A stretch of 38,011 nucleotides of DNA, taken from Flavobacteriaceae bacterium. GTDB taxonomy: Bacteria; Bacteroidota; Bacteroidia; Flavobacteriales; Flavobacteriaceae. The notes under the pieces are model-generated. The model had not been told where the DNA came from, did no database searches, and was given only the letters and a program-made list of their open reading frames with translations. The stretch covers positions 1 through 38,011 of the forward strand of contig WFXA01000007.1 of assembly GCA_015490835.1 (NCBI GenBank), in the 5' to 3' direction. The position numbers and the translations under genes were made by a program. Positions within the stretch are counted from its first letter, which is position 1, and each line of letters begins with the position of its first letter. Positions 8,256 to 17,980 of this stretch are shown here, piece by piece.

Positions 8256-8795
8256 ATGAAAAAAACATTCCTTCTTTTAACGTTCCTTTTAACATTTTGT
8301 TTTACAGGAAACGCACAAACAGACGATTTTGGTAAAATTATTGTCGAATATCTAAAAATAAATGGTACACCAGAGCAATACAGCCTTGCCTATGATAATA
8401 TGTTTGATGTGCTAAAAAAACAGTTTAAAAATGCCAATGTACCCGAAAAAGTTTGGACAAAATTGCATAACGATGGAAAACAAAAAAGCATAAGCGATAT
8501 TTTAAACTTTTTAACCTTTGCTTATAAAAACCATTTTACAAAAGACGATATTATAGCCTTAACCGAATTTTATAAAACCGATGCCGCAAAGCAAATGCTT
8601 ACTGATGTTGCCGGATTAACGCAAGAACAGAATGAAGAAATTGCTGCTTTTTTTACCGGAGAGGTAGGAAAGAAAACCCTAGATGTTAAAGAAGCGCTGG
8701 CAAAAGACATTTCTGAAATATCCGGTCATTGGAGCCGTGATTTGTTTAAAGAAAAATTAAGCGCATTGGTGAAAATGGGATATAACAACAATTAG
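8256..8795 (+). CDS. DUF2059 domain protein, secreted
   Basis: 179 residues with a clear signal peptide (MKKTFLLLTFLLTFCFTGNAQ). The rest is alpha-helical and matches the DUF2059 pattern: 'IVEYLKINGTPEQYSLAYDNMFDVLKKQF' at the N-terminus and 'DIIALTEFYKTDAAKQMLTD' in the middle, where growth of the last helices follows an 'xFYxTxxGKxM'-like motif. DUF2059 proteins are widespread in Gram-negative bacteria and have no agreed biochemical role. It is preceded by its own promoter and separated by 62 bases from the next gene. Confidence 0.8.
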   Translation: MKKTFLLLTFLLTFCFTGNAQTDDFGKIIVEYLKINGTPEQYSLAYDNMFDVLKKQFKNANVPEKVWTKLHNDGKQKSISDILNFLTFAYKNHFTKDDIIALTEFYKTDAAKQMLTDVAGLTQEQNEEIAAFFTGEVGKKTLDVKEALAKDISEISGHWSRDLFKEKLSALVKMGYNNN

Positions 8796-8857
8796 GGATA
8801 TTTTTTGACCTAAGTTTTTAAATTAAACCAAATAAATAGCGGAAACAAAATAACTGT

Positions 8858-9343
8858 ATGTTAACAAAATTTGAGTATTTACCGGATGAATCTCGTATAT
8901 GGATATATCAAGCCAACAGAAAATTAACTGATGAAGAAGTACTTTTTATTAAAGAAAAAACTACCGGTTTTCTTGAAAATTGGACGGCGCACGGGCAAGA
9001 TTTGGAAGCCGGATTTGAAATAAAATACAACCGGTTTATCATCATTGGACTCAATCAACAAAATGCTTCGGCTTCCGGATGCAGTATCGATGCTTCAGTA
9101 AAATTTATGCAATCGTTAGAGAAAGAATTAGGAGTTGATTTACTCGACAAAATGAATGTTACTTTTTACAACGGTGAGTTTATTGCACATAAATCATTAC
9201 TGGATTTTAAGAAAATGGCAAAAGCACGCTCGATATCTAAAGATACGGTAGTGTTTAACAATTTGGTTACCACAAAAGCCGAATACCTCACAAGTTGGGA
9301 AGTACCGGCTAAAGACAGTTGGCATAGCAGATTTATATCCTAG
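8858..9343 (+). CDS. Conserved flavobacterial protein, often named 'ABC transporter ATPase' without support
   Basis: 161 residues. I recognise the pattern 'SRIWIYQANRKLTDEEV', 'GCSIDASVKFMQSLEKE' and 'VPAKDSWHSRFIS' as a highly conserved Bacteroidota family that databases frequently call an ABC transporter ATPase. There is no Walker A (GxxGxGKS/T), no signature LSGGQ and no Walker B in the translation, and it is too short for an ABC ATPase. No signal peptide or membrane segment is visible, so it is likely cytoplasmic. It is 11 bases upstream of the GH3/serine-hydrolase gene and 17 bases separate that from bshA, so the three probably form one operon. Function unknown. Confidence 0.82.
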   Translation: MLTKFEYLPDESRIWIYQANRKLTDEEVLFIKEKTTGFLENWTAHGQDLEAGFEIKYNRFIIIGLNQQNASASGCSIDASVKFMQSLEKELGVDLLDKMNVTFYNGEFIAHKSLLDFKKMAKARSISKDTVVFNNLVTTKAEYLTSWEVPAKDSWHSRFIS

Positions 9344-9354
9344 ATGTATGTGAT

Positions 9355-12309
9355 ATGAAAAAAATAATAGCTCCCGCATTTTTTCTACTATTGTGTTTTA
9401 CCATTTCGGCACAGCAAATTAATCCATTGCTTGTTAAAGACTACCAAGTACAAAAAAAATGGGTAGATAGTGTGTACGGTACACTTTCGTTACAAGAAAA
9501 AGTTGGGCAGTTGTTTATGGTTGATATTTACTCCAGCGATCCGAAAGAAAAAGTCGATAAAATAAAATCCTTGATTAAAAACTATTACATCGGAGGCATT
9601 ATTTTTTCAAAAGGAGGACCCAAACAACAAGTAAAACTCAACAATGAGTTTCAATCTCTTAGTCGTGTACCTTTACTAATGGCGATGGATGCCGAGTGGG
9701 GTTTGGCAATGCGATTAGATTCTACCTATGCGTTTCCTTATAATATGACTCTTGGTGCTATTAAAGAAGACAGTATTGTTGAAAAAGTGGGTTTTAGGAT
9801 AGGCGAGCAAGTTAAAAGAATGGGAATGGGAATTAATTTTGCACCTGTAGTTGATATTAATACCAATCCTAAAAACCCGATTATAGGAAACCGATCCTTT
9901 GGCGAAGATAAAGAAAATATAACCCGTAAGTCGCTGGCTTTCCTTGCCGGAATGCAACGTGCCGGAATTATTGGAAACGCCAAACACTTTCCGGGACATG
10001 GCGATACCAGTACCGATTCTCATAAAACATTACCTACTGTCTCTTTTTCTGAAAAACGAATAGACAGTGTCGAATTATACCCATACAAACAACTTATTTC
10101 TCAAGGGTTAAGTAGCGTTATGGTAGCACATCTTAATGTTCCTTCAATAGAAGAGAAAGAAGGTTTGCCTTCTTCGGTTTCAAAAAAGATTGTTACCGGT
10201 TTATTAAAACAAAAATTAGGTTTTAACGGGCTTATTTTTACCGATGCTTTAAGTATGAAGGGAGCTTCTAACTTTAAAGAACCCGGCGAGATAGATTTGG
10301 CAGCTTTTCTTGCAGGAAACGATATGCTGTTAATTCCCGAAAATGTACCTAAAGCACATAAACTTCTTGTAAATGCTTACCGTGAAGGTGTAATTTCCGA
10401 AAAACGATTGGCACATTCGGTAAAGAAAATTTTACAAGCAAAATACAAAGTAGGATTAAATAACTACCAACCTGTTTCTTCAAAAAATTTAATCAAAGAT
10501 TTAAACACACCTTTTGACGATGTTTTGTACGAAGAAATTATCGCTAATGCGGTAACAGTTATTAAAAACAAAGAAGCTATTCTTCCTATAAAAAATGTAG
10601 AAGACACAAAAATTGCGTATGTTAATCTTGGAAATTCAGACGGAACAGAGTTTTTTAAAACCCTTCGGAAATATACTTCTGTAAGTTGGATAAAAGGAAA
10701 AAATATTACCGATTATTTAAAAAAATTAAAAAAATACGATTACGTAATTTTAGGCTTTCATAAACCGAATAATTCACCTTGGGAAAGCTATAAATTTAAC
10801 GAAAAAGAACGGGAGTTAATTTCGAAAATTGCCCAACAAAATAAAGTTATTCTGGATGTATTTGCAAAACCTTATGCCTTACTCGATATAAAAGATTTTT
10901 CTTCTATTGAAGCTATTATGGTTTCGTACCAAAACAGTAACATAAGCCAGAGTATTTCTGCTCAAATTATTTTTGGAGCCAGAGCAGCTAAAGGAGTATT
11001 ACCGGTTTCAATAGGCAAAACTTTTCCTGTAGGAACCTCTCTTGAAACACAATCGTTAAAAAGGCTTCAATACGGTACTCCCGAAAGTGTAGGAGTAAGT
11101 TCTGAGGGTTTAAAATCAATAGATTCACTCGCAAAAGTTGGACTTTGGGGAAAAATGATGCCTGGTGCACAAATTCTGGTTGCCCGTAAGGGAAAGGTGA
11201 TTTATCAAAAAAACTTCGGGTATTTTACTCCCAAACATAAGACAAGAGTAAAAGATAATACCATTTACGACTTGGCTTCACTAACCAAAATATTGGCTAC
11301 CTTACCTATTATTATGCAACTTTATGATAGAGGTGTAATTACGATGGATACCACAGTAGGTGAGCTGCTTCCCGAGTTTAAAAACAGTAATAAGTCTAAG
11401 ATAACCCTTAAAAAAATGCTTTCGCATTATGCGCGTTTTAAAGCCTGGATTCCGTATTATATTCATACGGTAGATAGCGTAACCAAGCAACCTTTAGAGA
11501 AGTATTATGCGAAGAAATACTCCAAAGAATTTAAATATAAAGTAGCTAAAGATTTATACATGCGAACCGATTATAAAGACAGCATTTATAAATTAATAAA
11601 AGAAAGCGAATTGCGCGAACGGGTTGGGTATAAATACAGCGATTTACCGTATTACTTGTTAAAAAAATACATCGAAGACTTTTACGGTACGCCACTTGAG
11701 GAAGTAGTACAACGAAGTATTTACAGAAGTCTGGGTGCTAATTATACCGGCTTTTTACCACTGAAACGTTTTTCGATAAATCAAATTCCACCCACCGAAG
11801 ATGACGACTACTTTAGGCAACAAACCGTACGCGGATATGTTCATGACCAAGGTGCTGCTATGTTGGGAGGAGTAAGTGGACATGCTGGACTTTTCAGTAA
11901 TGCAAACGATGTGGCAAAAATTATGCAAATGTATCTTCAAAAAGGATTTTACGGAGGAGTGCGCTATTTTAAACCCAAAACACTGGACGCATTTAACACC
12001 TGCTATTTTTGCGATAAAGATGTAAGGAGAGGCGTAGGTTTCGACAAACCGCAACTGGGAGATGTAGGTCCTACTTGTGGATGTGTTTCTATGTTAAGTT
12101 TTGGTCATAGTGGTTTTACAGGAACATTTACATGGGCAGATCCCGAAAAAGAAGTGGTGTATGTCTTTTTATCGAATCGAACATATCCTACCGCAACAAA
12201 CAGAAAAATTATTAAAAATAATTTAAGAAGTAACATACAGCAAGCCATTTACGACGCTATCGATAGGTTTGAATATGAAAAATTAATGAAGTATAAAGTA
12301 AAACAATAA
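9355..12309 (+). CDS. GH3 beta-N-acetylglucosaminidase fused to a serine hydrolase (beta-lactamase-fold) domain
   Basis: 984 residues, secreted (signal MKKIIAPAFFLLLCFTISAQ). Residues about 35-370 are a GH3 domain with the NagZ-type loop KHFPGHGDT (210-218; His215 and Asp217 as the acid/base dyad) and nucleophile Asp297 in FTDALSMKG. Residues about 390-560 resemble the GH3 C-terminal alpha/beta domain. Residues about 575-980 are a class-C beta-lactamase/serine hydrolase fold: SLTK (Ser642, Lys645), YSD (Tyr761) and HSG (His918-Gly920). Known GH3 enzymes of this type remove N-acetylglucosamine from muropeptides; the partner domain could cleave peptide or ester bonds. This suggests periplasmic peptidoglycan recycling, but the substrate is inferred. 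The gene sits 17 bases upstream of bshA. Confidence 0.9.
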   Translation: MKKIIAPAFFLLLCFTISAQQINPLLVKDYQVQKKWVDSVYGTLSLQEKVGQLFMVDIYSSDPKEKVDKIKSLIKNYYIGGIIFSKGGPKQQVKLNNEFQSLSRVPLLMAMDAEWGLAMRLDSTYAFPYNMTLGAIKEDSIVEKVGFRIGEQVKRMGMGINFAPVVDINTNPKNPIIGNRSFGEDKENITRKSLAFLAGMQRAGIIGNAKHFPGHGDTSTDSHKTLPTVSFSEKRIDSVELYPYKQLISQGLSSVMVAHLNVPSIEEKEGLPSSVSKKIVTGLLKQKLGFNGLIFTDALSMKGASNFKEPGEIDLAAFLAGNDMLLIPENVPKAHKLLVNAYREGVISEKRLAHSVKKILQAKYKVGLNNYQPVSSKNLIKDLNTPFDDVLYEEIIANAVTVIKNKEAILPIKNVEDTKIAYVNLGNSDGTEFFKTLRKYTSVSWIKGKNITDYLKKLKKYDYVILGFHKPNNSPWESYKFNEKERELISKIAQQNKVILDVFAKPYALLDIKDFSSIEAIMVSYQNSNISQSISAQIIFGARAAKGVLPVSIGKTFPVGTSLETQSLKRLQYGTPESVGVSSEGLKSIDSLAKVGLWGKMMPGAQILVARKGKVIYQKNFGYFTPKHKTRVKDNTIYDLASLTKILATLPIIMQLYDRGVITMDTTVGELLPEFKNSNKSKITLKKMLSHYARFKAWIPYYIHTVDSVTKQPLEKYYAKKYSKEFKYKVAKDLYMRTDYKDSIYKLIKESELRERVGYKYSDLPYYLLKKYIEDFYGTPLEEVVQRSIYRSLGANYTGFLPLKRFSINQIPPTEDDDYFRQQTVRGYVHDQGAAMLGGVSGHAGLFSNANDVAKIMQMYLQKGFYGGVRYFKPKTLDAFNTCYFCDKDVRRGVGFDKPQLGDVGPTCGCVSMLSFGHSGFTGTFTWADPEKEVVYVFLSNRTYPTATNRKIIKNNLRSNIQQAIYDAIDRFEYEKLMKYKVKQ

Positions 12310-12326
12310 ATCCAATAAACTCCTAA

Positions 12327-13442
12327 ATGAAAATAGCTATCGTTTGTTATCCAACCTTTGGAGGAAGTGGTGTAGTTGCTACCGAATTAGGTATTGCATT
12401 AGCCGAAAAAGGGCATGAAGTACATTTTATAACGTACAAACAGCCGGTTAGATTAGAGCTACTACATAAGCATGTGCATTACCACGAAGTAGAAGTTCCC
12501 TCATACCCGTTATTTCATTATCAGCCTTACGAGTTAGCTCTATCAAGTAAGTTGGTAAATATGATTAAAAAATACGATATAGAACTACTGCATGTTCATT
12601 ATGCCATACCCCATGCATACGCCGGTTATATGGCGAAAAAAATGTTAGCCGAAGAAGGTATTTTTGTTCCTATGGTCACAACACTTCACGGAACCGATAT
12701 TACACTGGTAGGAAGTCATCCGTTTTACAAGCCTGCAGTTACCTTTAGTATTAATAAAAGTGATATTGTAACCTCGGTTTCTCAAAGTTTAAAAGAAGAC
12801 ACTCTGCGACTTTTTGATATTGAAAATGAAATTTATGTGGTTCCTAATTTTATCGATATGTCCAAGTCTACTAACCCGTTTACTCCTTGTCAGCGAGAAC
12901 TTATGGCAGACAACAATGAAAAAATTATTACGCACATTAGTAATTTACGTCCTGTTAAACGAATTAAAGATGTAATAGAAATTTTTTATCGAATTCAAAA
13001 AGAAATTCCTTCTAAATTAATTGTAGTGGGAGAAGGACCCGATAAATTATCTGCAGAAAAATTATGCAAAAAATTAAACATTGAAGAAAAGGTGTTTTTT
13101 GTAGGAAACAGTAGCGAGATAGACAAAATATTGTGTTTTAGCGATTTGTTTTTATTGCCTTCCGAAAAAGAAAGCTTCGGATTGGTTGCACTCGAAGCTA
13201 TGGTATGTGGCGCACCGGTTATTTCAAGTAATACCGGCGGTTTACCCGAAGTAAACATACAAGGTTACAGTGGCTATTTAAGCGATGTAGGGAATGTAGA
13301 AGAAATGGCTAAAAATGCTATTTCAATTCTTAAAGATGAAGAAAAATTGAGCCGGTTTAAGAAAAACGCCAAAGAAGTAGCTTCTCGATTTGACACAAAA
13401 AAAATAGTGCCTCAATATGAAGCACTATATAAAAAAGCCTAA
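12327..13442 (+). CDS. bshA: N-acetyl-alpha-D-glucosaminyl L-malate synthase
   Basis: 371 residues, the normal length for this GT4 glycosyltransferase. It transfers N-acetylglucosamine from UDP-GlcNAc to L-malate, the first step of bacillithiol synthesis, in the cytoplasm. The N-terminal MKIAIVCYPTFGGSGVVATELG glycine loop, 'HVHYAIPHAYAGYMAKKM', 'TTLHGTDITLVG' and the EX7E motif with Glu282 and Glu290 (SEKESFGLVALE) are those of BshA. It is the last gene of the 8.9-13.4 kb unit, convergent with pgi 39 bases away. The last enzyme of the pathway, BshC, is encoded at 33.4-35.0 kb; the deacetylase BshB was not seen in this window. Confidence 0.95.
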   Translation: MKIAIVCYPTFGGSGVVATELGIALAEKGHEVHFITYKQPVRLELLHKHVHYHEVEVPSYPLFHYQPYELALSSKLVNMIKKYDIELLHVHYAIPHAYAGYMAKKMLAEEGIFVPMVTTLHGTDITLVGSHPFYKPAVTFSINKSDIVTSVSQSLKEDTLRLFDIENEIYVVPNFIDMSKSTNPFTPCQRELMADNNEKIITHISNLRPVKRIKDVIEIFYRIQKEIPSKLIVVGEGPDKLSAEKLCKKLNIEEKVFFVGNSSEIDKILCFSDLFLLPSEKESFGLVALEAMVCGAPVISSNTGGLPEVNIQGYSGYLSDVGNVEEMAKNAISILKDEEKLSRFKKNAKEVASRFDTKKIVPQYEALYKKA

Positions 13443-13481
13443 CTTACTCATAATGATAGGATTGATGGCATCTAATTGGTA

Positions 13482-14978
13482 TTACTTACGCAAAATAGTT
13501 TTTGCCATTTTTTTACCCAATTCTACACCCCATTGGTCGTAACTAAAGATATTCCAGATAACACCTTGCACAAAAATTTTGTGCTCATACATCGCTATTA
13601 GCATACCCAATGTATAAGGAGTAAGTTTTTTAAATAAAATGGTATTTGAAGGTTTGTTGCCGGTAAAAAAATTATACTTATTCGCTACATCGGTTTTGTA
13701 TGTTCCTTTCATCAAGGCAGTAGATTGTGCATAAAAATTTGCCATTAACAGATTGTGATGTAATTTGTTATTAAAAAGCGACTGATTGAAACCAATAAAA
13801 TCTACCGGAGCGATCTTTGTTCCTTGATGCAACAATTGCATAAAAGCGTGTTGGGCATTGGTTCCTGTGCTTCCCCAAACTATGGTTCCAGTTTGGTATG
13901 TAACAGGATTTCCGGTGCGGTCTGTACTTTTCCCGTTGCTTTCCATCGAGGCTTGTTGCAAGTAATCTACAAAATAGTGTAAGTATTGCGAATAGGGAAT
14001 AACGGCTTCGGTTTCAAAATCAAAAAAATTAGCGTACCATACAGAAAGTAACGCCATTAAAACCGGTATGTTTTCAGAAAATGGTGCATTTTTAAAATGG
14101 GTATCTACTTTGTATGCACCTTGAAGTAAGAATTCAAAGTTTTTATAACCTATGGCACAACAAGTAGAAAGTCCCACTGCACTCCATAAAGAAAATCTTC
14201 CTCCTACCCAATCCCACATCGGGAAAATATTTTCGGAATAAATACCAAAGCCTTCGGCTTCTTTTTTGTTTGCCGTAACAGCAACAAAATGGCGTTCGAT
14301 ATCTAATTGCGTAGCTTTTTGTAAAAACCATTGTCTGATTGTATTGGCATTTGCCATGGTTTCTTGGGTAGTAAAACTTTTAGATACTATTATAAATACA
14401 GTGTTTTCGAGGTTTATTTTTTTTAAGATATCTTGTACATGGTCACCATCTACATTAGATATATAATGTATGTTTAAATGATTTTTATAATAAGACAATG
14501 CGTTGGTTACCATTTTGGGACCCAAATCGCTTCCGCCAATTCCTATATTTACTACATCGGTAATTTTTTTTCCGGAAAAACCGGTCCATTTTCCTTTGAT
14601 AATATGGTTCGAAAAGCGTTTCATTTTCCGAAGTACTTTTTTAACCGAATACTTCATCTCACCAAAATCTCGTAATTTTGTGTGCAACACAGCTCTATCT
14701 TCGGTTTTATTTATTTTTTCTCCCGAAAATTGTGCTTCTATAGCTTCTTGTAATTTACATTCTTCGGCTAATTGAAGCAATAAATCTTTGGTTTGTTGTG
14801 TAATGCGATTTTTTGAATAATCTAACTGAACTTCTTCAAGTGTAACCGAAAATTGCTTTTCTCGGTCTAAATTTTCAGCAAATAAATCTACCATATGCTC
14901 GTGTTTTATTTCTTCAAAATGATGTTGAAGTTTTTTCCAAGCTTCTGTGGTTGTAGGATTTACTGATGGAAATGCCAT
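13482..14978 (-). CDS. pgi: Glucose-6-phosphate isomerase, compact form
   Basis: 498 residues. Interconverts glucose 6-phosphate and fructose 6-phosphate in the cytoplasm. Catalytic residues are present: Arg261 (GGRFSLWSAVG), Glu346 (MESNGK), His377 (NAQHAFMQLLHQGTK) and Lys489 near the end (DQWGVELGKK). The phosphate-binding 'IGIGGSDLGP' and 'SKSFTTQET' are intact. Compared with E. coli Pgi (549) it lacks about 10 residues after 'RAVLHTKLR', about 17 before 'FFTGNKPSNT', and the last 20-25 residues: it stops at KTILRK with no continuation in any frame. Last gene of the pfkA-gapA-nagK-pgi operon, 11 bases after nagK. Likely functional. Confidence 0.93.
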   Translation of the reverse strand: MAFPSVNPTTTEAWKKLQHHFEEIKHEHMVDLFAENLDREKQFSVTLEEVQLDYSKNRITQQTKDLLLQLAEECKLQEAIEAQFSGEKINKTEDRAVLHTKLRDFGEMKYSVKKVLRKMKRFSNHIIKGKWTGFSGKKITDVVNIGIGGSDLGPKMVTNALSYYKNHLNIHYISNVDGDHVQDILKKINLENTVFIIVSKSFTTQETMANANTIRQWFLQKATQLDIERHFVAVTANKKEAEGFGIYSENIFPMWDWVGGRFSLWSAVGLSTCCAIGYKNFEFLLQGAYKVDTHFKNAPFSENIPVLMALLSVWYANFFDFETEAVIPYSQYLHYFVDYLQQASMESNGKSTDRTGNPVTYQTGTIVWGSTGTNAQHAFMQLLHQGTKIAPVDFIGFNQSLFNNKLHHNLLMANFYAQSTALMKGTYKTDVANKYNFFTGNKPSNTILFKKLTPYTLGMLIAMYEHKIFVQGVIWNIFSYDQWGVELGKKMAKTILRK

Positions 14979-14989
14979 AAGGTTAATTA

Positions 14990-15841
14990 TTATAGGGATT
15001 GTTTTTGATAGTATTTAATTAATCCGTCTATTGGTCTGCGAACTATTTTGCCCAGACTAAGATGGTACGGTTTCATAGCATCTTCAATTATCTCTTTAGA
15101 TAAATGAGCGATAGAGCCTATAAAATGAATAGGAACTTGTTGCGCTTCTTTATAACAAAGGATTCTTGATTCGATAAAATTTTTGATCCCTTCGGAAAGG
15201 AGATTATAAAAATATCCGTTCATCTCTTCATTTGCAAAAATAAATTCTGCAAAAGAAGCTAAATATGTATTTGGATTTGGCTCTTTATATAGATGTCGTT
15301 TAATTGAATCGGTGTTTAAATCAAACTTTTTTTTGAACGGTTCTCTAAGTTCTGTAGGCATTCTATTATAAAAGTAATCTCTAATTAATCTTTTACCATA
15401 ATAATTGCCACTTGCCTCATCCATGATAATATATCCCAATGAGGGTATTGCCAAATGAATTTTATTACCGTCGTAATAACAACTGTTGGAACCGGTACCT
15501 AAAATACATACTATCGAGGGTTCTCTTGCTATGGCGTGTACAGCAGCCAAGGTGTCTTCTTTTACTGTTATAGTTGCATTTACAAAAATATCCTGTAGTA
15601 TGTTTTTTAATATTATTGAAGGAGCCACCGTACCGCAACCAGCACCATAAAAATCTAATTTCGTAATTTTTTTTGCAACCGAGAGTAATGCTTTATTTTC
15701 TAAAATCCTGTTTGTTAAAACTTTATAAGGAAGTACTGCGGGATTTAAACCTTTGGTACGAGTTTTTAAGATAATCTCTTTGTTATTATCTAAAACAACC
15801 CAGTCGCATTTTGTTGACCCTCCGTCTGTAAAAAGTAACAT
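14990..15841 (-). CDS. nagK: N-acetylglucosamine kinase (BadF/BadG family)
   Basis: 283 residues. Belongs to the ASKHA-fold BadF/BadG/BcrA family that includes N-acetylglucosamine kinase; it should phosphorylate GlcNAc to GlcNAc-6-phosphate using ATP in the cytoplasm. The phosphate-1 loop MLLFTDGGSTKCDWVVLD, the 'ILGTGSNSCYYDG' phosphate-2 loop (about residues 125-140) and the 'IMDEASGNYYGKRLI' segment are characteristic. It starts four bases before the gapA stop region (3-base gap) and ends 11 bases before pgi, so it is embedded in a glycolysis operon. GlcNAc released by the GH3 protein encoded nearby would be a natural substrate, an inference from context. Confidence 0.85.
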   Translation of the reverse strand: MLLFTDGGSTKCDWVVLDNNKEIILKTRTKGLNPAVLPYKVLTNRILENKALLSVAKKITKLDFYGAGCGTVAPSIILKNILQDIFVNATITVKEDTLAAVHAIAREPSIVCILGTGSNSCYYDGNKIHLAIPSLGYIIMDEASGNYYGKRLIRDYFYNRMPTELREPFKKKFDLNTDSIKRHLYKEPNPNTYLASFAEFIFANEEMNGYFYNLLSEGIKNFIESRILCYKEAQQVPIHFIGSIAHLSKEIIEDAMKPYHLSLGKIVRRPIDGLIKYYQKQSL

Positions 15842-15844
15842 AAT

Positions 15845-16870
<1,026 letters not shown>

Positions 16871-17860
16871 TTATATCGAAACAATTTCCGCTACACGCAG
16901 TAACGCCCTATCTATTTCGTTTTCACCTTGAATTGTTTTAGCAAAAGGAACGGCAACTACTTTAGAATTGTGAATACCAATCATACAATCTTTTTTTCCT
17001 TCTAATAATGCGTCGATTGCTGCAACTCCTAATTTACTTGCTAAAACTCGATCAAAACAACTTGGAGTTCCTCCTCGCTGTATGTGACCAAGAACCGTTA
17101 CTCGTACTTCGTATTCTTTTAAATTTTCTTCGATGTATTTTGCGACTTGAAAAATGTTTTTTCCTATTTCATCACCTTCAGATACAACAACTATTGAAGA
17201 TGATTTACCCGATTTTTTACTCTTTCGTAATGAACTAACCAAATAATCCTTTCCTAAATCTTGTTCGGGGATAATAATAGCTTCGGCTCCTGCACCTATT
17301 CCTGCACTCAAGGCAATGTCTCCGGCATTACGCCCCATCACTTCAACGAGAAATAATCGGTTGTGCGAATTTGCGGTATCTCTAATTTTATCAATGGCTT
17401 CTACTACGGTATTTAAAGCCGTATCGTAACCAATGGTAAAATCAGTGCCGTTTATATCATTATCGATGGTTCCGGGAAGTCCAACAATGGGAAAATTAAA
17501 TTCTTCGTTAAAAACCTTGGCTCCTGTAAATGTCCCGTCGCCTCCTATCACCACAAGAGCATCTACCGATGCATCGATTAATTTTTGATATGCTATTTTG
17601 CGTCCTTCTTTTGTTCTAAATAAGGAAGAGCGTGCCGATTTAAGCATCGTACCTCCTCTGTTAATTTTGTTTTTTACCGATCGGGCATTTAGCGGTATAA
17701 AATCGCCTTCAATAAGTCCTTGATAGCCTCTGTAAATACCAATACATTCTAAATTATTATATGCCGTTGCACGCACAACGGCACGTATGGCTGCATTCAT
17801 ACCGGGCGAATCGCCACCACTTGTTAATACACCTATTTTTTTAATTTCTCTGTTTTTCAT
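16871..17860 (-). CDS. pfkA: ATP-dependent 6-phosphofructokinase
   Basis: 329 residues. Phosphorylates fructose 6-phosphate to fructose 1,6-bisphosphate. The ATP-site GGDSPGMN (15-22), GGDGT (about 107-111, the ATP-type rather than pyrophosphate-type sequence) and the catalytic PGTIDNDI (Asp133 of TIDNDI) are visible, plus 'MGRNAGDIAL' and 'LGHIQRGGTPS' binding loops. It is the first gene of the sugar operon and is divergent from the arsR-like gene; the shared intergenic region is about 120 bases, with an AT-rich palindrome discussed separately. Confidence 0.97.
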   Translation of the reverse strand: MKNREIKKIGVLTSGGDSPGMNAAIRAVVRATAYNNLECIGIYRGYQGLIEGDFIPLNARSVKNKINRGGTMLKSARSSLFRTKEGRKIAYQKLIDASVDALVVIGGDGTFTGAKVFNEEFNFPIVGLPGTIDNDINGTDFTIGYDTALNTVVEAIDKIRDTANSHNRLFLVEVMGRNAGDIALSAGIGAGAEAIIIPEQDLGKDYLVSSLRKSKKSGKSSSIVVVSEGDEIGKNIFQVAKYIEENLKEYEVRVTVLGHIQRGGTPSCFDRVLASKLGVAAIDALLEGKKDCMIGIHNSKVVAVPFAKTIQGENEIDRALLRVAEIVSI

Positions 17861-17931
17861 TTGGATAGCTAAAATAATACTATTTTATACAGTTTTCATA
17901 ATTTGTTTTATTTTTTTTATTTAAGTATTTG

Positions 17932-17945
17932 AGTAATTAATTACT
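17932..17945. promoter_or_regulatory. Candidate ArsR operator: perfect AT-rich palindrome
   Basis: AGTAATTAATTACT is a perfect 14-base palindrome, followed by the inverted repeat AATAC-atta-GTATT about ten bases later, in the pfkA/arsR intergenic gap. ArsR/SmtB proteins often bind such AT-rich dyads next to their own gene. The assignment is an inference. Confidence 0.35.
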
Positions 17946-17980
17946 AAGTAATACATTAGTATTTCTTAAAATTGATTCTT

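Noticed and set aside
14478-14775. Plus-strand ORFs inside pgi
   Set aside because: Shadows of the highly conserved isomerase; no homology pattern or start context.
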